Shown piece by piece: positions 51,801 to 60,059 of a stretch of DNA of 64,000 bases. Where the stretch lies: NCBI GenBank assembly GCA_943370175.1, contig CALRPU020000010.1, forward strand, positions 1 through 64,000, read 5' to 3'. Below the pieces are notes generated by a model. That model worked only from the letters and a program-made list of their open reading frames with translations. It had not been told where the DNA came from and ran no database searches. Position numbers and translations under genes: made by a program. This DNA is from Ideonella_A intermedia_A. Its GTDB lineage: Bacteria; Pseudomonadota; Gammaproteobacteria; Burkholderiales; Burkholderiaceae_C. Position 1 is the first letter of the stretch, and every line of letters starts with the position of its first letter.

Positions 51801-51894
51801 GTACATCACACCGGTGATCTTCATCGCGCTGGACCGCTTCAGCGGGCGCGGGCCGGTGACCACACCAGAGCACGCCGCGCCGGCAGGGGTTTGA
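48802..51894 (+). CDS. RND multidrug efflux permease (MdtC/MuxC-like)
   Basis: 1030 residues, full length, 12 membrane segments with two large periplasmic loops. It opens MNLSELFIRRPVMTVLLNLA. The proton-relay aspartates are present in AVGLVVDDAIVMLENIMRH, with the AALRGSREVGFTIISISTSL motif. The pump half most resembles the hydrophobe/bile-type MdtBC/MuxBC group. Linked to adaptor and MarR by ATGA overlaps. The following sequence is IS debris, so any outer-membrane factor once downstream could have been lost. Confidence 0.93.
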   Translation: MNLSELFIRRPVMTVLLNLAVVVAGVIAYSRIPVAALPSYNTPVINVSASLPGASPETMATSVALPLEKQFQTIPGLNVISSTNTLGSTSVTLEFDEGRNIDAAAVDVQAALLRAQRALPVEMTSLPSYRKVNPADAPVLFLSLTSPSLNPSDLNDYAEHLILPTLSTLPGVAQVNINGAKRFAVRVRVQPDALASRNISLDELSTALRAANANTPVGTLEGSKQTLTLQANQQLTNAADFANLIVSNRNGNPVRLRDVAVVEDSYETVKTYANFNGQPSISLSVQRQPDANTVEVVDAVKAALPGFRAQLPQSVQVSLVNDRSISIRESLHDVTLTLIGTIVLVVLVIFLFLRRFVATLIPTLSLPVSLVGAIALLFGLGYSLDNISLLGLTLAVGLVVDDAIVMLENIMRHVEEGVPPFEAALRGSREVGFTIISISTSLIAVFIPIFFMPGVIGLLFHEFAVIVSLAIVASAFVSLTLVPMLAGKFITDEAHMKKPGALVRAFGRGFDTMLGAYTRSLDLALRHRLAVWVVAAATFAATAWLFIDIPKGFFPQEDIGQISAQTEASEDTSFEDMVRLQDRVAAIVRNDPNVLTVNSFNGGSGAQNTGRMFINLKPRDQRAPMKDVVEGLRKKLREVAGITVFLRPIQNLQLGGRASKAQYQYILQSVQADEINAWAQRLQDKLRADPIFRDVTSDSQLRGLQATLKIDRDRANTLGVNIDTLRSTLFSAFGERQVSTIYTPVDSYQVIMELSADARQDESAFSNIYLRSTTGALVPLSSFATVERTVGPTSINHVGQLQAVTVSFNLAPGVALGDATAKVEAYRNDIRMPTSIIATYGGDAAVFKSSQGSQAILLVGALLVIYVLLGVLYESYIHPITILAGLPSAAVGALLMLKFFGQDLTLIATIGILLLIGIVKKNAIMMIDFALDAQRHRGMSATDAIREACILRFRPIMMTTLAALMGALPIALGLGAGAELRQPLGLAVVGGLIFSQAITLYITPVIFIALDRFSGRGPVTTPEHAAPAGV

Positions 51895-52094
51895 GCAGGG
51901 CGACCGGCCCACGACCTTGCCCCCGCACACTGGGGCCACCAACGTTCGACGCCAAACCGTCGTGTTTTGTGAATCCCAGTCCTCGGTGCAAATGACATCA
52001 GCGACTTGGACGCGCGATGCTGATCTGGACGCAGTGGCAAGTTGGCGCATGACGAGTGTTGTCACAGAGAGGGGACTCTCGTGACACCCCCACC

Positions 52095-52355
52095 ATGTTC
52101 ATCCAGCACACCCAATCCTGCGAACGCACCTGCGCGCAGCCCGTCGAATCGTTCCGCGATGATCACGGCGAACCCCGCCAGCGCACGGTGGCCACGCGGG
52201 GCCGCACCGATGAGCGCGACGGCCAGGTCGACTCGCTTCTCAATGGCCTGCTGCGCGCCAAGGGCCGGCCCGTCGCTTCTGCCGGCGATCCTCAGGTCCG
52301 CTTCCAGTCCGCCCTGTGCCTGGGTGACGTCTGGGTCCTCGATGCCCCCGTTCAC
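52095..52355 (+). pseudogene. IS1634-type transposase fragment (N-terminal)
   Basis: From the ATG at 52095 about 85 codons (MFIQHTQSCERTCAQPVESF, DDHGEPRQRTVATRGRTDER, DGQVDSLLNGLLRAKGRPVA, CLGDVWVLDA) match the start of IS1634-like transposases; after that the match breaks off and the catalytic domain is absent. A dead fragment. The next roughly 225 bases, to 52580, show no recognisable gene. Confidence 0.65.
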
Positions 52356-52580
52356 GGCGTCTCCACCATCCCACCACGCCAGGCCGAAACCCTCGCCGCG
52401 CTCAACTTCAAGAAACCCACCGTCGACGCCCAGCTGACCCGGTCTTGGTGGTCCTTGCGAAAGGCCGCTTTCTACAGGTCACGGATTGACAGCGGTTGGT
52501 GTCGAACCACAGGGGACCGGCCGATGCCCATCACGTCGCAAGGCCACCCCGCTCAGCGCATGTCGCGCCCATCAAAGACG

Positions 52581-52890
52581 TCAAGCCAAGGCCGTGGCCG
52601 CAAAGTCCACTGGCAAAATGGTCATGGATGGCTCGGCCGAGGTGCTGCTTGCACTGGAGCCCGCAGTGAATCCCGCCATCGCACCCACCAGCGCCTGGGC
52701 CTGCGCATCGGTCAGCACCGTGCCGTTGCCAAAGCGGAACTCCTCTGCGTGGTACTGATTCCCCAAGTCGTCGGCCTTGCGAAATTCATAAACCATGTTG
52801 GGCACGACCCGCATTCGTCCGGCGAATCGATGATCGTGGCGAGCGAATTGGCGGCCTTGTAAGCGTCCACGGCATGGCCGTGACGCACAT
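52581..52890 (-). pseudogene. RTX-type secreted protein, C-terminal fragment
   Basis: Minus-strand residues YHAEEFRFGNGTVLTDAQ AQALVGAMAGF at 52581-52814 look like the tail of hemolysin-type Ca-binding (RTX) proteins, with the -EEFRFGNGT- repeat-related domain and the last helical part. Upstream, in another frame, AYKAANSLATIIDSPDE continues the same strand, so a frameshift near 52815 is likely. No glycine-rich nonapeptide repeats remain. The preceding part has been replaced by the IS element. Confidence 0.5.
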
Positions 52891-54285
52891 CGCCACCGCG
52901 CTCAGGGCCAAGAGAAAGACCAACAGACCCGTTTTTGCAATCGCCCGAAGCAACCAGCGGATGTTGAAGCCCGCAGTGCACAGCACTGCATGAAGTGCAT
53001 CGCCTTCACCGCCGTTGAGCCAGCACCGGTCCATCCGGTGGTCGACCTTGGTATGGCCGATCAGCGGCTCGATGGCCTGACGCCTCTTCAGCCAGGTCTT
53101 CTGCTTCGGTGTGAGCGACTTGTACTTGCCACGGTGGATGACCTCGACCGGTGCCAGTTCCTTGTCCACGCCCCGGTAGCCCAAGTCAACGATGGCCGTG
53201 GTCGGCTTGACGCCAAGGTCCTGCAGCAGATTTGTGGTCTGCTCGATCTGCTCGATCTGCTCGATCTGCGCGGCCAGCGTGTGGCCGTCGTACGGGTTGC
53301 CGGGGAAGCTGCGCGTGCCCACCATCAGGCCGTGCTGTTGGGTCACGGCCAGGCTGACCTTGACACCGAACTCTTAGGGCTGGCGCGCCTTGCCTTTGCC
53401 AATGCCTTCGGCCTCGGGCGCATGCAGGGCATACAGCTTGTTCTTGCCCTTGAGCTGCTGGCGGTGGATGCGCTTGGCGCGCTGCACCCAGGTCTCGAGC
53501 GTCGTGTGGGCCTCGTCGGCCACGCCGCCCACCTTGCGGCGCACCTCGCGCAGCAGCCTGCCAGGGACCGTGCGTTGGCGCTTGAGGACGGAGCGCAGCT
53601 GCTTGAACTGCTCGGCGTGGGCGTACCCGCCAGCACGCCGGCGCAGCGTCTTGCCCTCGCGCTCGTGGATTTGCTTGAGCTGGATGCCGGCGTGCCTGGC
53701 CAGGCGCGCCGCCTTCTCGCGTGCCACCTCCAGCAGCCGGCTGTCGGTGGGGTGCGCGATGGCTTTGCTCTGCACGGTGGAGTCCACGATCACGCGCTCG
53801 AACTCGGTCTTCTTGACCGCACCCATGTTGACCGCTGTCTCGATGGTGGTCTTGAGCAACTGCCCGACGCCGGCCTCGCCCAGCACGCGGCGAAAGCGGC
53901 TGATCTGCGCCAGGTCGCAAGGCAGGCGCGGCTCGAAGTACACCTGTCCGCTGAAGAACTGGAAGTACACGTCCTGCGACCAGCGCACCACCACCGACTC
54001 GTCGCTCTCGTTGTAGGCGTGCTTCAGGTACAGCAGCGCCACCATCAAGCGAATCGGCAGGTGCGGCCGGCCGGCCTTGCTGATCCCAGCGCCCGCCACC
54101 GCCAAGCTGGGGCCGAACAAATCGGCTCCTTCGATCAACTGGCCCTTGCGATCGCGGTGCGCAAACGTCGGCGCCGGTGCCGCTTCGATGTCCGACCACG
54201 GCATGCGCGAGGCCAGCACCGCCAGCGCGTGGCGCATGTCGATCAACTGGTCGAGCCGGGCGCGGAAGAAATCGACGGTGGCCAT
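52786..54285 (-). pseudogene. IS5-type transposase with one in-frame stop
   Basis: A single reading frame of about 499 codons (MATVDFFRARLDQLIDMRHA at 54285) broken by one TAA at 53374-53376, where relatives have Tyr (KARQP-Y-EFGVKVS). N-terminal DDE domain part ERVIVDSTVQSKAIAHPTDS; after the stop, TAIVDLGYRGVD and RQAIEPLIGHTKVDHRMDR complete the IS5-family (IS1182/ISL-like) catalytic region. The last 30 or so codons may read out of the element into RTX DNA. Also carries the 9-base repeat at 53238. Inactive unless stop read-through occurs. Confidence 0.85.
53238..53264. repeat. 9-base tandem triplication inside the transposase frame
   Basis: Three perfect TCTGCTCGA units, giving EQIEQIEQIEQ on the minus strand where relatives have a single EQ. 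A replication-slippage product in a dead transposase. Confidence 0.85.
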
Positions 54286-54475
54286 CGGCAGCGGTCCTCA
54301 ATCTCCCAGGAGCTGCGCTCCATTGGATTGATTTCTGCGAGATTGCGCGATCGGAAATCACCCGAAAGTCGTTATAGAACAACGGGTTATGGAATTTTCA
54401 GGGCCAACTACCTTTGCTTGCCTTGCAAGTTCCTCCCAATACAGTCTACTGGTCGGACTCGACATGACATTTTCC

Positions 54476-54958
54476 TCAATCAGTGAAAGAAAAAAGAAGT
54501 TCGTTCGAGCCGCCAAGGTGGTTGGACCCAGATATTTTGTACCGGCGATCGATCGTCGAACATCGGTTAACGGAATTTCTTAGAGGCTCTCCATTGATGA
54601 TCGGTGAAGCGTAGATGCGTTCGATGCGGCCTTTGGAGAAAAAAAGCAAGTACCAAGTACCATCCTCGGATGGAAGGAGATGCTTGGGCAGGGAGTGCTT
54701 TTGCTCGATGCTGAGCTCTTGTAAATCTGCGGCGCTGGAATAACTGTCTAATGTGCAAACCAAAACCTCATTGTCGGCAGTAACTTCTGATATGGGTTTG
54801 ACTCCTGGCTCAGCCAGAGCCTTTTGGAGGCTCGTTGGGGCCGAATACGAATCAAGAAGGCGACTTCTTTGCCACTCGCTGTACACGAAGAGGATGGCGG
54901 GACATATTGCCGCTAAAAATACGATCAAGATCACTGTTTGGCTATTCCACTTTGTCAT
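54476..54958 (-). CDS. AT-rich hypothetical membrane-anchored protein
   Basis: 160 residues from the ATG at 54958. One N-terminal membrane helix (QTVILIVFLAAICPAILFVY), then an outside domain (LLDSYSAPTSLQKALAEPGV, NEVLVCTLDSYSSAADLQEL, WYLLFFSKGRIERIYASPII). Its GC is about 47% by eye, far below the surroundings, so it is likely acquired. No family recognised. It lies between two IS5-type remnants and could be a passenger gene or part of the lost secretion locus. Confidence 0.6.
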   Translation of the reverse strand: MTKWNSQTVILIVFLAAICPAILFVYSEWQRSRLLDSYSAPTSLQKALAEPGVKPISEVTADNEVLVCTLDSYSSAADLQELSIEQKHSLPKHLLPSEDGTWYLLFFSKGRIERIYASPIINGEPLRNSVNRCSTIDRRYKISGSNHLGGSNELLFSFTD

Positions 54959-55049
54959 GGCAATCTCATCCGCTCTTTGAGGAGGCACCGATCAATTACT
55001 TCAGCGGGTGCGCTCCACGCACGCCTGAAGGTATCTCGACAGCCCTGAG

Positions 55050-56010
55050 AATAATCATTGGCCAACGCAGTTTTGCAAGCGCCGAGCACGCCTTGAAGGA
55101 GGCGCAAACTCGGTGGGAGAGGTTTCGGGTCGTCATGGAGCGGGTTGTGCCTTGGGTGCGTTTGATCGCAGTGACTGAGACGCCGGGCCCGACCAGTGGC
55201 CGGGTAGGTCGCCAGCAGACGGGCATGTCGAAGTTGCTGCGCATGGTCCTGCGTCAGCTGTGATGCGGCCTGTCCGACCTTGCGCTCTACGACAGCCACT
55301 GGCTGCGAGACCTCGTGGGCATCGACCTGTCGCGCGGGTCGGTGCCCGGCGCCACCACGCTGCTGACGTTTCGGCGCCTGTTGGTCACCAACGACCTGAT
55401 TTGTTTGCTGTTCGAAGAGATAAGCGCCCACCTCGCCAAGCAGTGTTTGCTCATGCTCGCCGGGACCATCATCGCCGCGTCGAGCTCGGCCAAGAACGCC
55501 AGTGGTGAGCTTGAGCCCGAGATGCATCACGCAAAGAAGGGCAACCAGTGGCATCACGGCATGAAAGCGCACATCGGCGTTGATTCCGAGTCGGGCATCG
55601 TGCATTCGCTGGTCAGCACTGCGGCCGATGTCAACAATGTGACCCAGACGGCCGAGCTGCTTCACGGCCAAGAACCTCATGCCCTTGGCGATGCCGGCTT
55701 CCGCAGCGTCGGCAAGCGCGAGGAAGCTCAAGATCCGCAGCGGCACATCGCGATGAAGACGGGCAAGCGCAAGCAACTCAGCAAAGGCCCGCTGGGCCAG
55801 ATGCTGGAGAAAATCGAGAAGATCAAGGCGAGCATTCGCGCCAAGGTCGAGCACCCGTTCCATGTGGTCAAAAACTTGTCTCGTCACAGGAAGACCCTTT
55901 ACCGCGGCCTGCCCAAGAACCATGCACGGCTTTTCAGCCTGTTCGGTCTGGCCAATTTGGTGATCGCCAAGACGCGGTTGCTGGCGATTCATGGCAGAGC
56001 TATATCTTGA
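55050..56010 (+). pseudogene. IS5-family transposase, inactivated
   Basis: The frame starts near 55050 (QRSFASAEHALKEAQTRWER, MERVVPWVRLIAV) and runs to 56010 but has a TGA at 55261-55263 where relatives have Trp (QLCG... read as QWF/CGL). The C-terminal part has DDE-region remains: NASGELEPEMHHAKKGNQWH, GMKAHIGVDSESGIVHS, ALGDAGFRSV and RAKVEHPFHVVK. The VDAT segment that carries the first catalytic Asp reads LAGTIIAASSSAKN, so that Asp is lost. Doubly dead. Confidence 0.85.
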
Positions 56011-56143
56011 ATTCTGAACATGGCCCTGAAAAGGGCGAAATTCGAGGTCAATGGGCACATTTTGCGACTCTGGCGGCTGCCCTTGGCCACAAAGCGGCCG
56101 AGTAGTTCAGGTCGGCTCTGAGAGTCGACAAAGCGGCCAGTGC

Positions 56144-56419
56144 TCAGTGCTTCCACAAGCGATCATTCAATAATTGATGGAGAATTTTCGACAGCAGGGC
56201 AAAGACACGCACTCTGAAAGCGAGAGCTGCAACACTGGCAATAAGGCCCATCCCAAAGTCATCGGACAAATCCTCTGAATCGGGAATTCCTCGCGCGTGT
56301 CTGTATATCCACTGAATGGGAAAGATCACCAAGACGGCTGAAGCTACTGAAACCCCGCCACTGATGAGAATGGCGACGGTTGCGGCAACAAGTCTTTTGA
56401 GCGTTTTCGATGGTGGCAT
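56144..56419 (-). CDS. Small hypothetical membrane protein
   Basis: 91 residues from the ATG at 56419 (MPPSKTLKRLVAATVAILIS); an in-frame start at 56518 is possible. Two hydrophobic helices (VAATVAILISGGVSVASAVLVI and GLIASVAALAFRVRVFALL). GC is about 50%, below the core genome. No family recognised. It lies in the island between the HlyD fragment and the IS5 remnant. Confidence 0.5.
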   Translation of the reverse strand: MPPSKTLKRLVAATVAILISGGVSVASAVLVIFPIQWIYRHARGIPDSEDLSDDFGMGLIASVAALAFRVRVFALLSKILHQLLNDRLWKH

Positions 56420-56514
56420 CGTGGCGACCCGCGTTTGATTTCTCTTAAGCACATCAGCACGTCCGACCAGACATGCGTTCATTGCTCGCCGGCATCTCGT
56501 GCAGGTGGAAATAT

Positions 56515-57177
56515 TCATCTTTCGTGAAGGCGTTCGCTCGCGACTTTGTTCAGCGGGCTCATCAGATATTCAGATACCCGCCGCGCCCGCGTCCTAACTT
56601 CAGCCGTGACGCTCATCCCCGGGCTCAGCTTGATCGTCTTGCTGTCGATGTTGATCGTCGAGGCGTCCAAGCTGAGCGTCGCCGGGAAGGTCGCGCCGCG
56701 CTGGTCGTCGGTGACCGCGTCGGCCGTCATGCGCTGGACGGTGGCGGGAATCGCTGCAAAGCGGTTGAACGGAAAGGTCTCCAGCTTGATGCGCGCGACC
56801 TGCCCCGGTCGCACGAAGCCGATGTCCTTGTTGTCGACGGTGACCTCCGCGCTCATTTGCGCATCCGCCGGCACGTTGACCATCGGCACCTGCGTCGGTG
56901 TCACCACCCCGCCTTTGGTGTGAACCGCCACCTTTTGCGCGGTGCCGTCCACGAAAGCCGTCAGTTGCACCAGGCGCGAGCGCTGTTCGGACTTGCTGCG
57001 CTCCTGGGTCCGTTGTTCCCGCTTCAGGGCCGCCTGGTTGTGCCGCTCGCTCAAGGCGCGTGGGGCTTGTGCCCAGCGGGCCGCGCGTGCCATCGCATGG
57101 TCCTCGCGCTGCCGGTCTTGGCCCAGGTGGGCGAGCACGGCCTCGCCGTCATCGCCGTGAAGCTGCAAGGTGGGCAA
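56515..57177 (-). pseudogene. HlyD-type type I secretion adaptor, C-terminal fragment
   Basis: The last about 170 codons (SRLVQLTAFVDGTAQKVAVH, GGVVTPTQVPMVNVPADAQM, VTVDNKDIGFVRPGQVARIK, LETFPFNRFAAIPATVQRMT, SPGMSVTAEVRTRARRVSEYLMSPL by parts) are a clear HlyD barrel and C-terminus. The front half is missing and the first 50 residues read poorly. A complete HlyD needs about 430-480 residues including a membrane helix. With the RTX fragment on the same strand it marks a broken type I secretion locus. Confidence 0.75.
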
Positions 57178-57274
57178 GCGTCTGGCTCAGAGGACCCTGT
57201 GGAGGGCGTGAGTTCCGGAGTCGATGAAAGCGTCAATGTATGAGCGTGTTGCGCTTCGGACCGCGCTGGTTGCA

Positions 57275-57293
57275 CCCCAAAAAGGGGGGGGGG
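57275..57293. repeat. Homopolymer tract C4-A5-G10
   Basis: CCCC AAAAA GGGGGGGGGG in the 221-base gap between the HlyD fragment and the HAD gene. It marks the edge of the island. Tracts of this length slip in replication and sequencing. No gene is supported between 57178 and 57398. Confidence 0.85.
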
Positions 57294-57398
57294 CGTGGCG
57301 GGCGCGCAAGTCATCGAGGCCTCGGTCATCCCACAGCGGGCCGAGGCGTGTGGGTCGGCCTGGGGGATGAAGCTGTCTGGCGCGCGCTGCGCAGCGCT

Positions 57399-58145
57399 TC
57401 AGTGGCCCAGGCGCACCTGCGGCCAGCCAGCGGCCGCGGCGTGCGCCGCCAGGCGCGCGTCGGCGTTGACCGCCACCGGGTCGCTGACGTGCAGCAGCAG
57501 CGGCAGGTCGTTGTGGGAGTCGCTGTAGAACCAGCTGCGTTGCACGTCCGCCCAGCCCAGGCCCCGCCGCGCCAGCCAGTGGCCCACGTGCGTCACCTTG
57601 TGGTCGCGGAAGCAGGGCAGGCCGACCACCTCGCCGGTGACGTGGCCGCGCCCGTCGCGCGCGGGCTCGGTGGCCAGCACGTCGGTGGCCGCGTCGAAGC
57701 CCAGCGCCTGCGCGAAGGGCTCGGCCACCAGCCGCGTGGTGGCCGTCACCAACAGGCAATGGTCGCCGGCCGCGCGGTGGCGCTGCACCAGGGCCAGCGC
57801 GTCGGCCGGCACGCGAGGCGCGATCACGCGCTGGCGGAAGTCGTCCAGCCACGCCGACAGCTGCGCCGGCGGGTGCGCCGCCAGCGCGCCCACGGTGAAG
57901 CGGTGCATGGCCAGGATGTCCACCCGCCCTTCGGCGTAGCGGTGGCAGAAGTCGAGGTAGGTGGCCTCGAAGTCGGCCGGCAGCACGCCCAGCGTCGCCA
58001 AGTGGCGGGTGAAGGCGCCCCCGCTGTCGAAGGGAATGAGCGTGTGGTCGAGGTCGAACAGCGCCAGGCGCAAGGTGGCCGGGGCGTTGCCGTCGCGGGT
58101 GTTGCTGCTGGCGCTGACGCCGCTGACGCCGCTGTTGCCGCTCAT
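57399..58145 (-). CDS. HAD-superfamily phosphatase (SerB-like, subfamily IB)
   Basis: 248 residues from the ATG at 58145 (MSGNSGVSGVSASSNTRDGN). Motif I ALFDLDHTLIPFDSG, motif II VTATTR, motif III region RDHKVTHVGHW, motif IV WFYSDSHNDLPLL. The last matches the IB group of SerB and histidinol-phosphate phosphatases. It overlaps the pabBC stop by ATGA, so it ends the fhc-fae-pab operon; a phosphatase step in cofactor synthesis is possible but unproven. The first 20 residues are a Ser/Gly-rich repeat. Confidence 0.82.
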   Translation of the reverse strand: MSGNSGVSGVSASSNTRDGNAPATLRLALFDLDHTLIPFDSGGAFTRHLATLGVLPADFEATYLDFCHRYAEGRVDILAMHRFTVGALAAHPPAQLSAWLDDFRQRVIAPRVPADALALVQRHRAAGDHCLLVTATTRLVAEPFAQALGFDAATDVLATEPARDGRGHVTGEVVGLPCFRDHKVTHVGHWLARRGLGWADVQRSWFYSDSHNDLPLLLHVSDPVAVNADARLAAHAAAAGWPQVRLGH

Positions 58146-60055
58146 GAGCTCACTGGCTGAGCCAGCACCGCCGGCAGGACGCCGCGCAGCGCGTTGCACA
58201 CCATCAGCGCCTCGGCCTGGGCCAGGTCGTCGCGCGTCAGGCGGCGTTCAATGGCGGACCAGGCTGGGTCGGCCAGCACGCGGGCCCGCATCACCCCGGC
58301 CAGCGCGCCATCGGCCAGCGGCGGCGTGTACCAGCGCCCGCCGCGCTGCACAAAGACGTTGCTTCGGCCCCCCTCGACCAGTTGGCCGTCGGCGCCAAAG
58401 AACAGGCTGTCGAAGGCCTGGGCCCGTTCGGCCGCGGCGATGCCGGCGTCGTAGGCGGCCCGCAAGGTGGTTTTGTGGGCCGACAGCGGCCGCGCCGCGG
58501 GCAGCGGGTCGGCGGCCAGCAGCAGCCGCACCGGCCCGGGCAGCAGGTCCGTCAGCGGCCCATGGCGGGCGCTCAACTGCCCGTCGTGACGCAGGTCGAT
58601 GCGCAGGCGCAGGGCTTGGTCCGCGGCCAGCCCCTCGCGCAGCGTGGCCCACAGCGAATCCAGCAGCGCGTTGAACGCCGCCCCGTCGAAGGGGAAGCCC
58701 AGGGCCTGCGCACTGGCCGCCAAGCGGGCATGGTGGCGGGTGCGCTCGGCGATGCCACCGGGCGTGACGCGGAGGGTCTCGAACAGCCCCACGCCCGGGT
58801 CCATGGCGGACAAGAAGCGCGTCTTCCAGCGGGTTTCTTCCCATTCGTCGTCGGCCACGCTGTCCAGCACGATGCCGCCGCCCACGCCCAGGGTCAGCGG
58901 GCGCAGCCCGGGCGACGCGGGTGATTCGGTGCCGAGCAAGACCGTGCGGATGGCCACGCTCAGGCACAGGTTGGGGCAGGGTGCTTCGCCAGGCGTGGTC
59001 CCCTCGGCGAGCCGGTCCAGCCAACCGATCGCGCCGGTGTACAGGCCGCGCGGGCTGGTTTCCAGGTCGGCGATCCAGTCCATGGTGTGGTGCTTGGGCG
59101 CGCCGGTGATCGAGCCGCAGGGGAACAGCGCGCGCAGCAGGTCGGCCAGGGAGGCGTCGGGCCGGCGCGTGGCCTGCACGGTCGAGGTCATCTGGAACAC
59201 GGTGGCGTAGGGTTCCACCTTGAACAGCGAGGGCACCGTCACCGACCCCAGCCGCGCCACGCGCGACAGGTCGTTGCGCAGCAGGTCGACGATCATCAGG
59301 TTCTCGGCGCGGTTCTTGGTGTCGCCGTGCAGCAGGCGCGCGGTCTCGCTGTCGGCTTCCGGGGCCGCGGTGCGGGCGGCGGTGCCTTTCATTGGCCGGG
59401 TGGTCAGCACGCCCGAGTGGTGCTCGATGAAGAGTTCGGGCGACCGCGACAAGACCCAGTCGACGCCGCTGCCGGGCATCGGCGGCAGGTGGATCAAGGC
59501 ACCGAAGCCCACCGTCTGCCGGGCCCGCAGCCGCCGGTACAGCGCCACCGGCGCGCCCCAGGCCTGGCCATGCAGGCGGTAGGTGTGGTTGACCTGGTAG
59601 GTCTCGCCCTGGCGAATGGCCTCGTGGATGCGGGCGATGGCGGCCCGATGGGCCTGCGGCGTGAGCTCGGGCTGCAGGTGCAACACGCCCGCGGGGCTGG
59701 GCAGGGACTCGTCCAGGGGGGCGGGGGCGTCGGTGTCCTGGCGGGCCAGCCAGCGGGCCACGCCGGCGCTGTCCAGGCGCTGCAGGTCGCGGAACATCAG
59801 CACGCGCAGGGCGCTCGCGTCGTTGGCGGGCAGGTGGCGGTGGCCGGCGCCCTGCAGCTTGGCGCCCCATTCGTAGTCGGCCAGCAGCACCGCGTGGGCG
59901 CCATCGGCCAGGTCGGCCTGCACCGCGGCGCACACCGCGTCCAGCGTGGTGGGGTCGGTGCAACGGTGCTCGCGCAGCCAGCCGGTGTACAGGCGGCTGC
60001 GCGGGTGCTCGGCGGTGGCGTCGCCGTCGTCGAGCAGGGCCCAGGGCTCGTTCAC
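58142..60055 (-). CDS. pabBC: Aminodeoxychorismate synthase-lyase fusion (PabB-PabC)
   Basis: 637 residues. Residues about 1-410 are PabB (chorismate to aminodeoxychorismate): AIARIHEAIRQGETYQVNHT, the TRPMKGTAAR Lys motif, HGDTKNRAENLMIVDLLRND, FPCGSITGAPKHHTMDWIAD. From about 416 a PabC-like PLP lyase follows (GVGLFETLRVTPGG, LSAHKTTLRAAYDAG with PLP Lys, LVEGGRSNVFV). Makes p-aminobenzoate, precursor of folate and of methanopterin. It sits 4 bases after fae, matching its use in H4MPT cofactor synthesis. Confidence 0.92.
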   Translation of the reverse strand: MNEPWALLDDGDATAEHPRSRLYTGWLREHRCTDPTTLDAVCAAVQADLADGAHAVLLADYEWGAKLQGAGHRHLPANDASALRVLMFRDLQRLDSAGVARWLARQDTDAPAPLDESLPSPAGVLHLQPELTPQAHRAAIARIHEAIRQGETYQVNHTYRLHGQAWGAPVALYRRLRARQTVGFGALIHLPPMPGSGVDWVLSRSPELFIEHHSGVLTTRPMKGTAARTAAPEADSETARLLHGDTKNRAENLMIVDLLRNDLSRVARLGSVTVPSLFKVEPYATVFQMTSTVQATRRPDASLADLLRALFPCGSITGAPKHHTMDWIADLETSPRGLYTGAIGWLDRLAEGTTPGEAPCPNLCLSVAIRTVLLGTESPASPGLRPLTLGVGGGIVLDSVADDEWEETRWKTRFLSAMDPGVGLFETLRVTPGGIAERTRHHARLAASAQALGFPFDGAAFNALLDSLWATLREGLAADQALRLRIDLRHDGQLSARHGPLTDLLPGPVRLLLAADPLPAARPLSAHKTTLRAAYDAGIAAAERAQAFDSLFFGADGQLVEGGRSNVFVQRGGRWYTPPLADGALAGVMRARVLADPAWSAIERRLTRDDLAQAEALMVCNALRGVLPAVLAQPVSS

Positions 60056-60059
60056 CCGA

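Larger units (their letters stand above)
54395..56032. mobile_element. Possible IS5-derived unit with inverted ends and passenger gene
   Basis: TTTTCAGGGCCA at 54395-54406 is matched in inverse at 56021-56032 (TGGCCCTGAAAA), 12 of 12 bases. The right copy lies 10 bases after the stop of an IS5-type transposase, as expected for an IS end. The left copy lies beyond an AT-rich gene on the other strand (54476-54958), so the unit may be an IS with a passenger. The left copy could instead be the end of the neighbouring IS whose transposase starts at 54285. Confidence 0.45.

Noticed and set aside
48610..52065. 1151-codon open frame opposite the RND permease
   Set aside because: His/Gln/Arg-rich shadow of the permease with no recognisable family; a third-position GC artefact.
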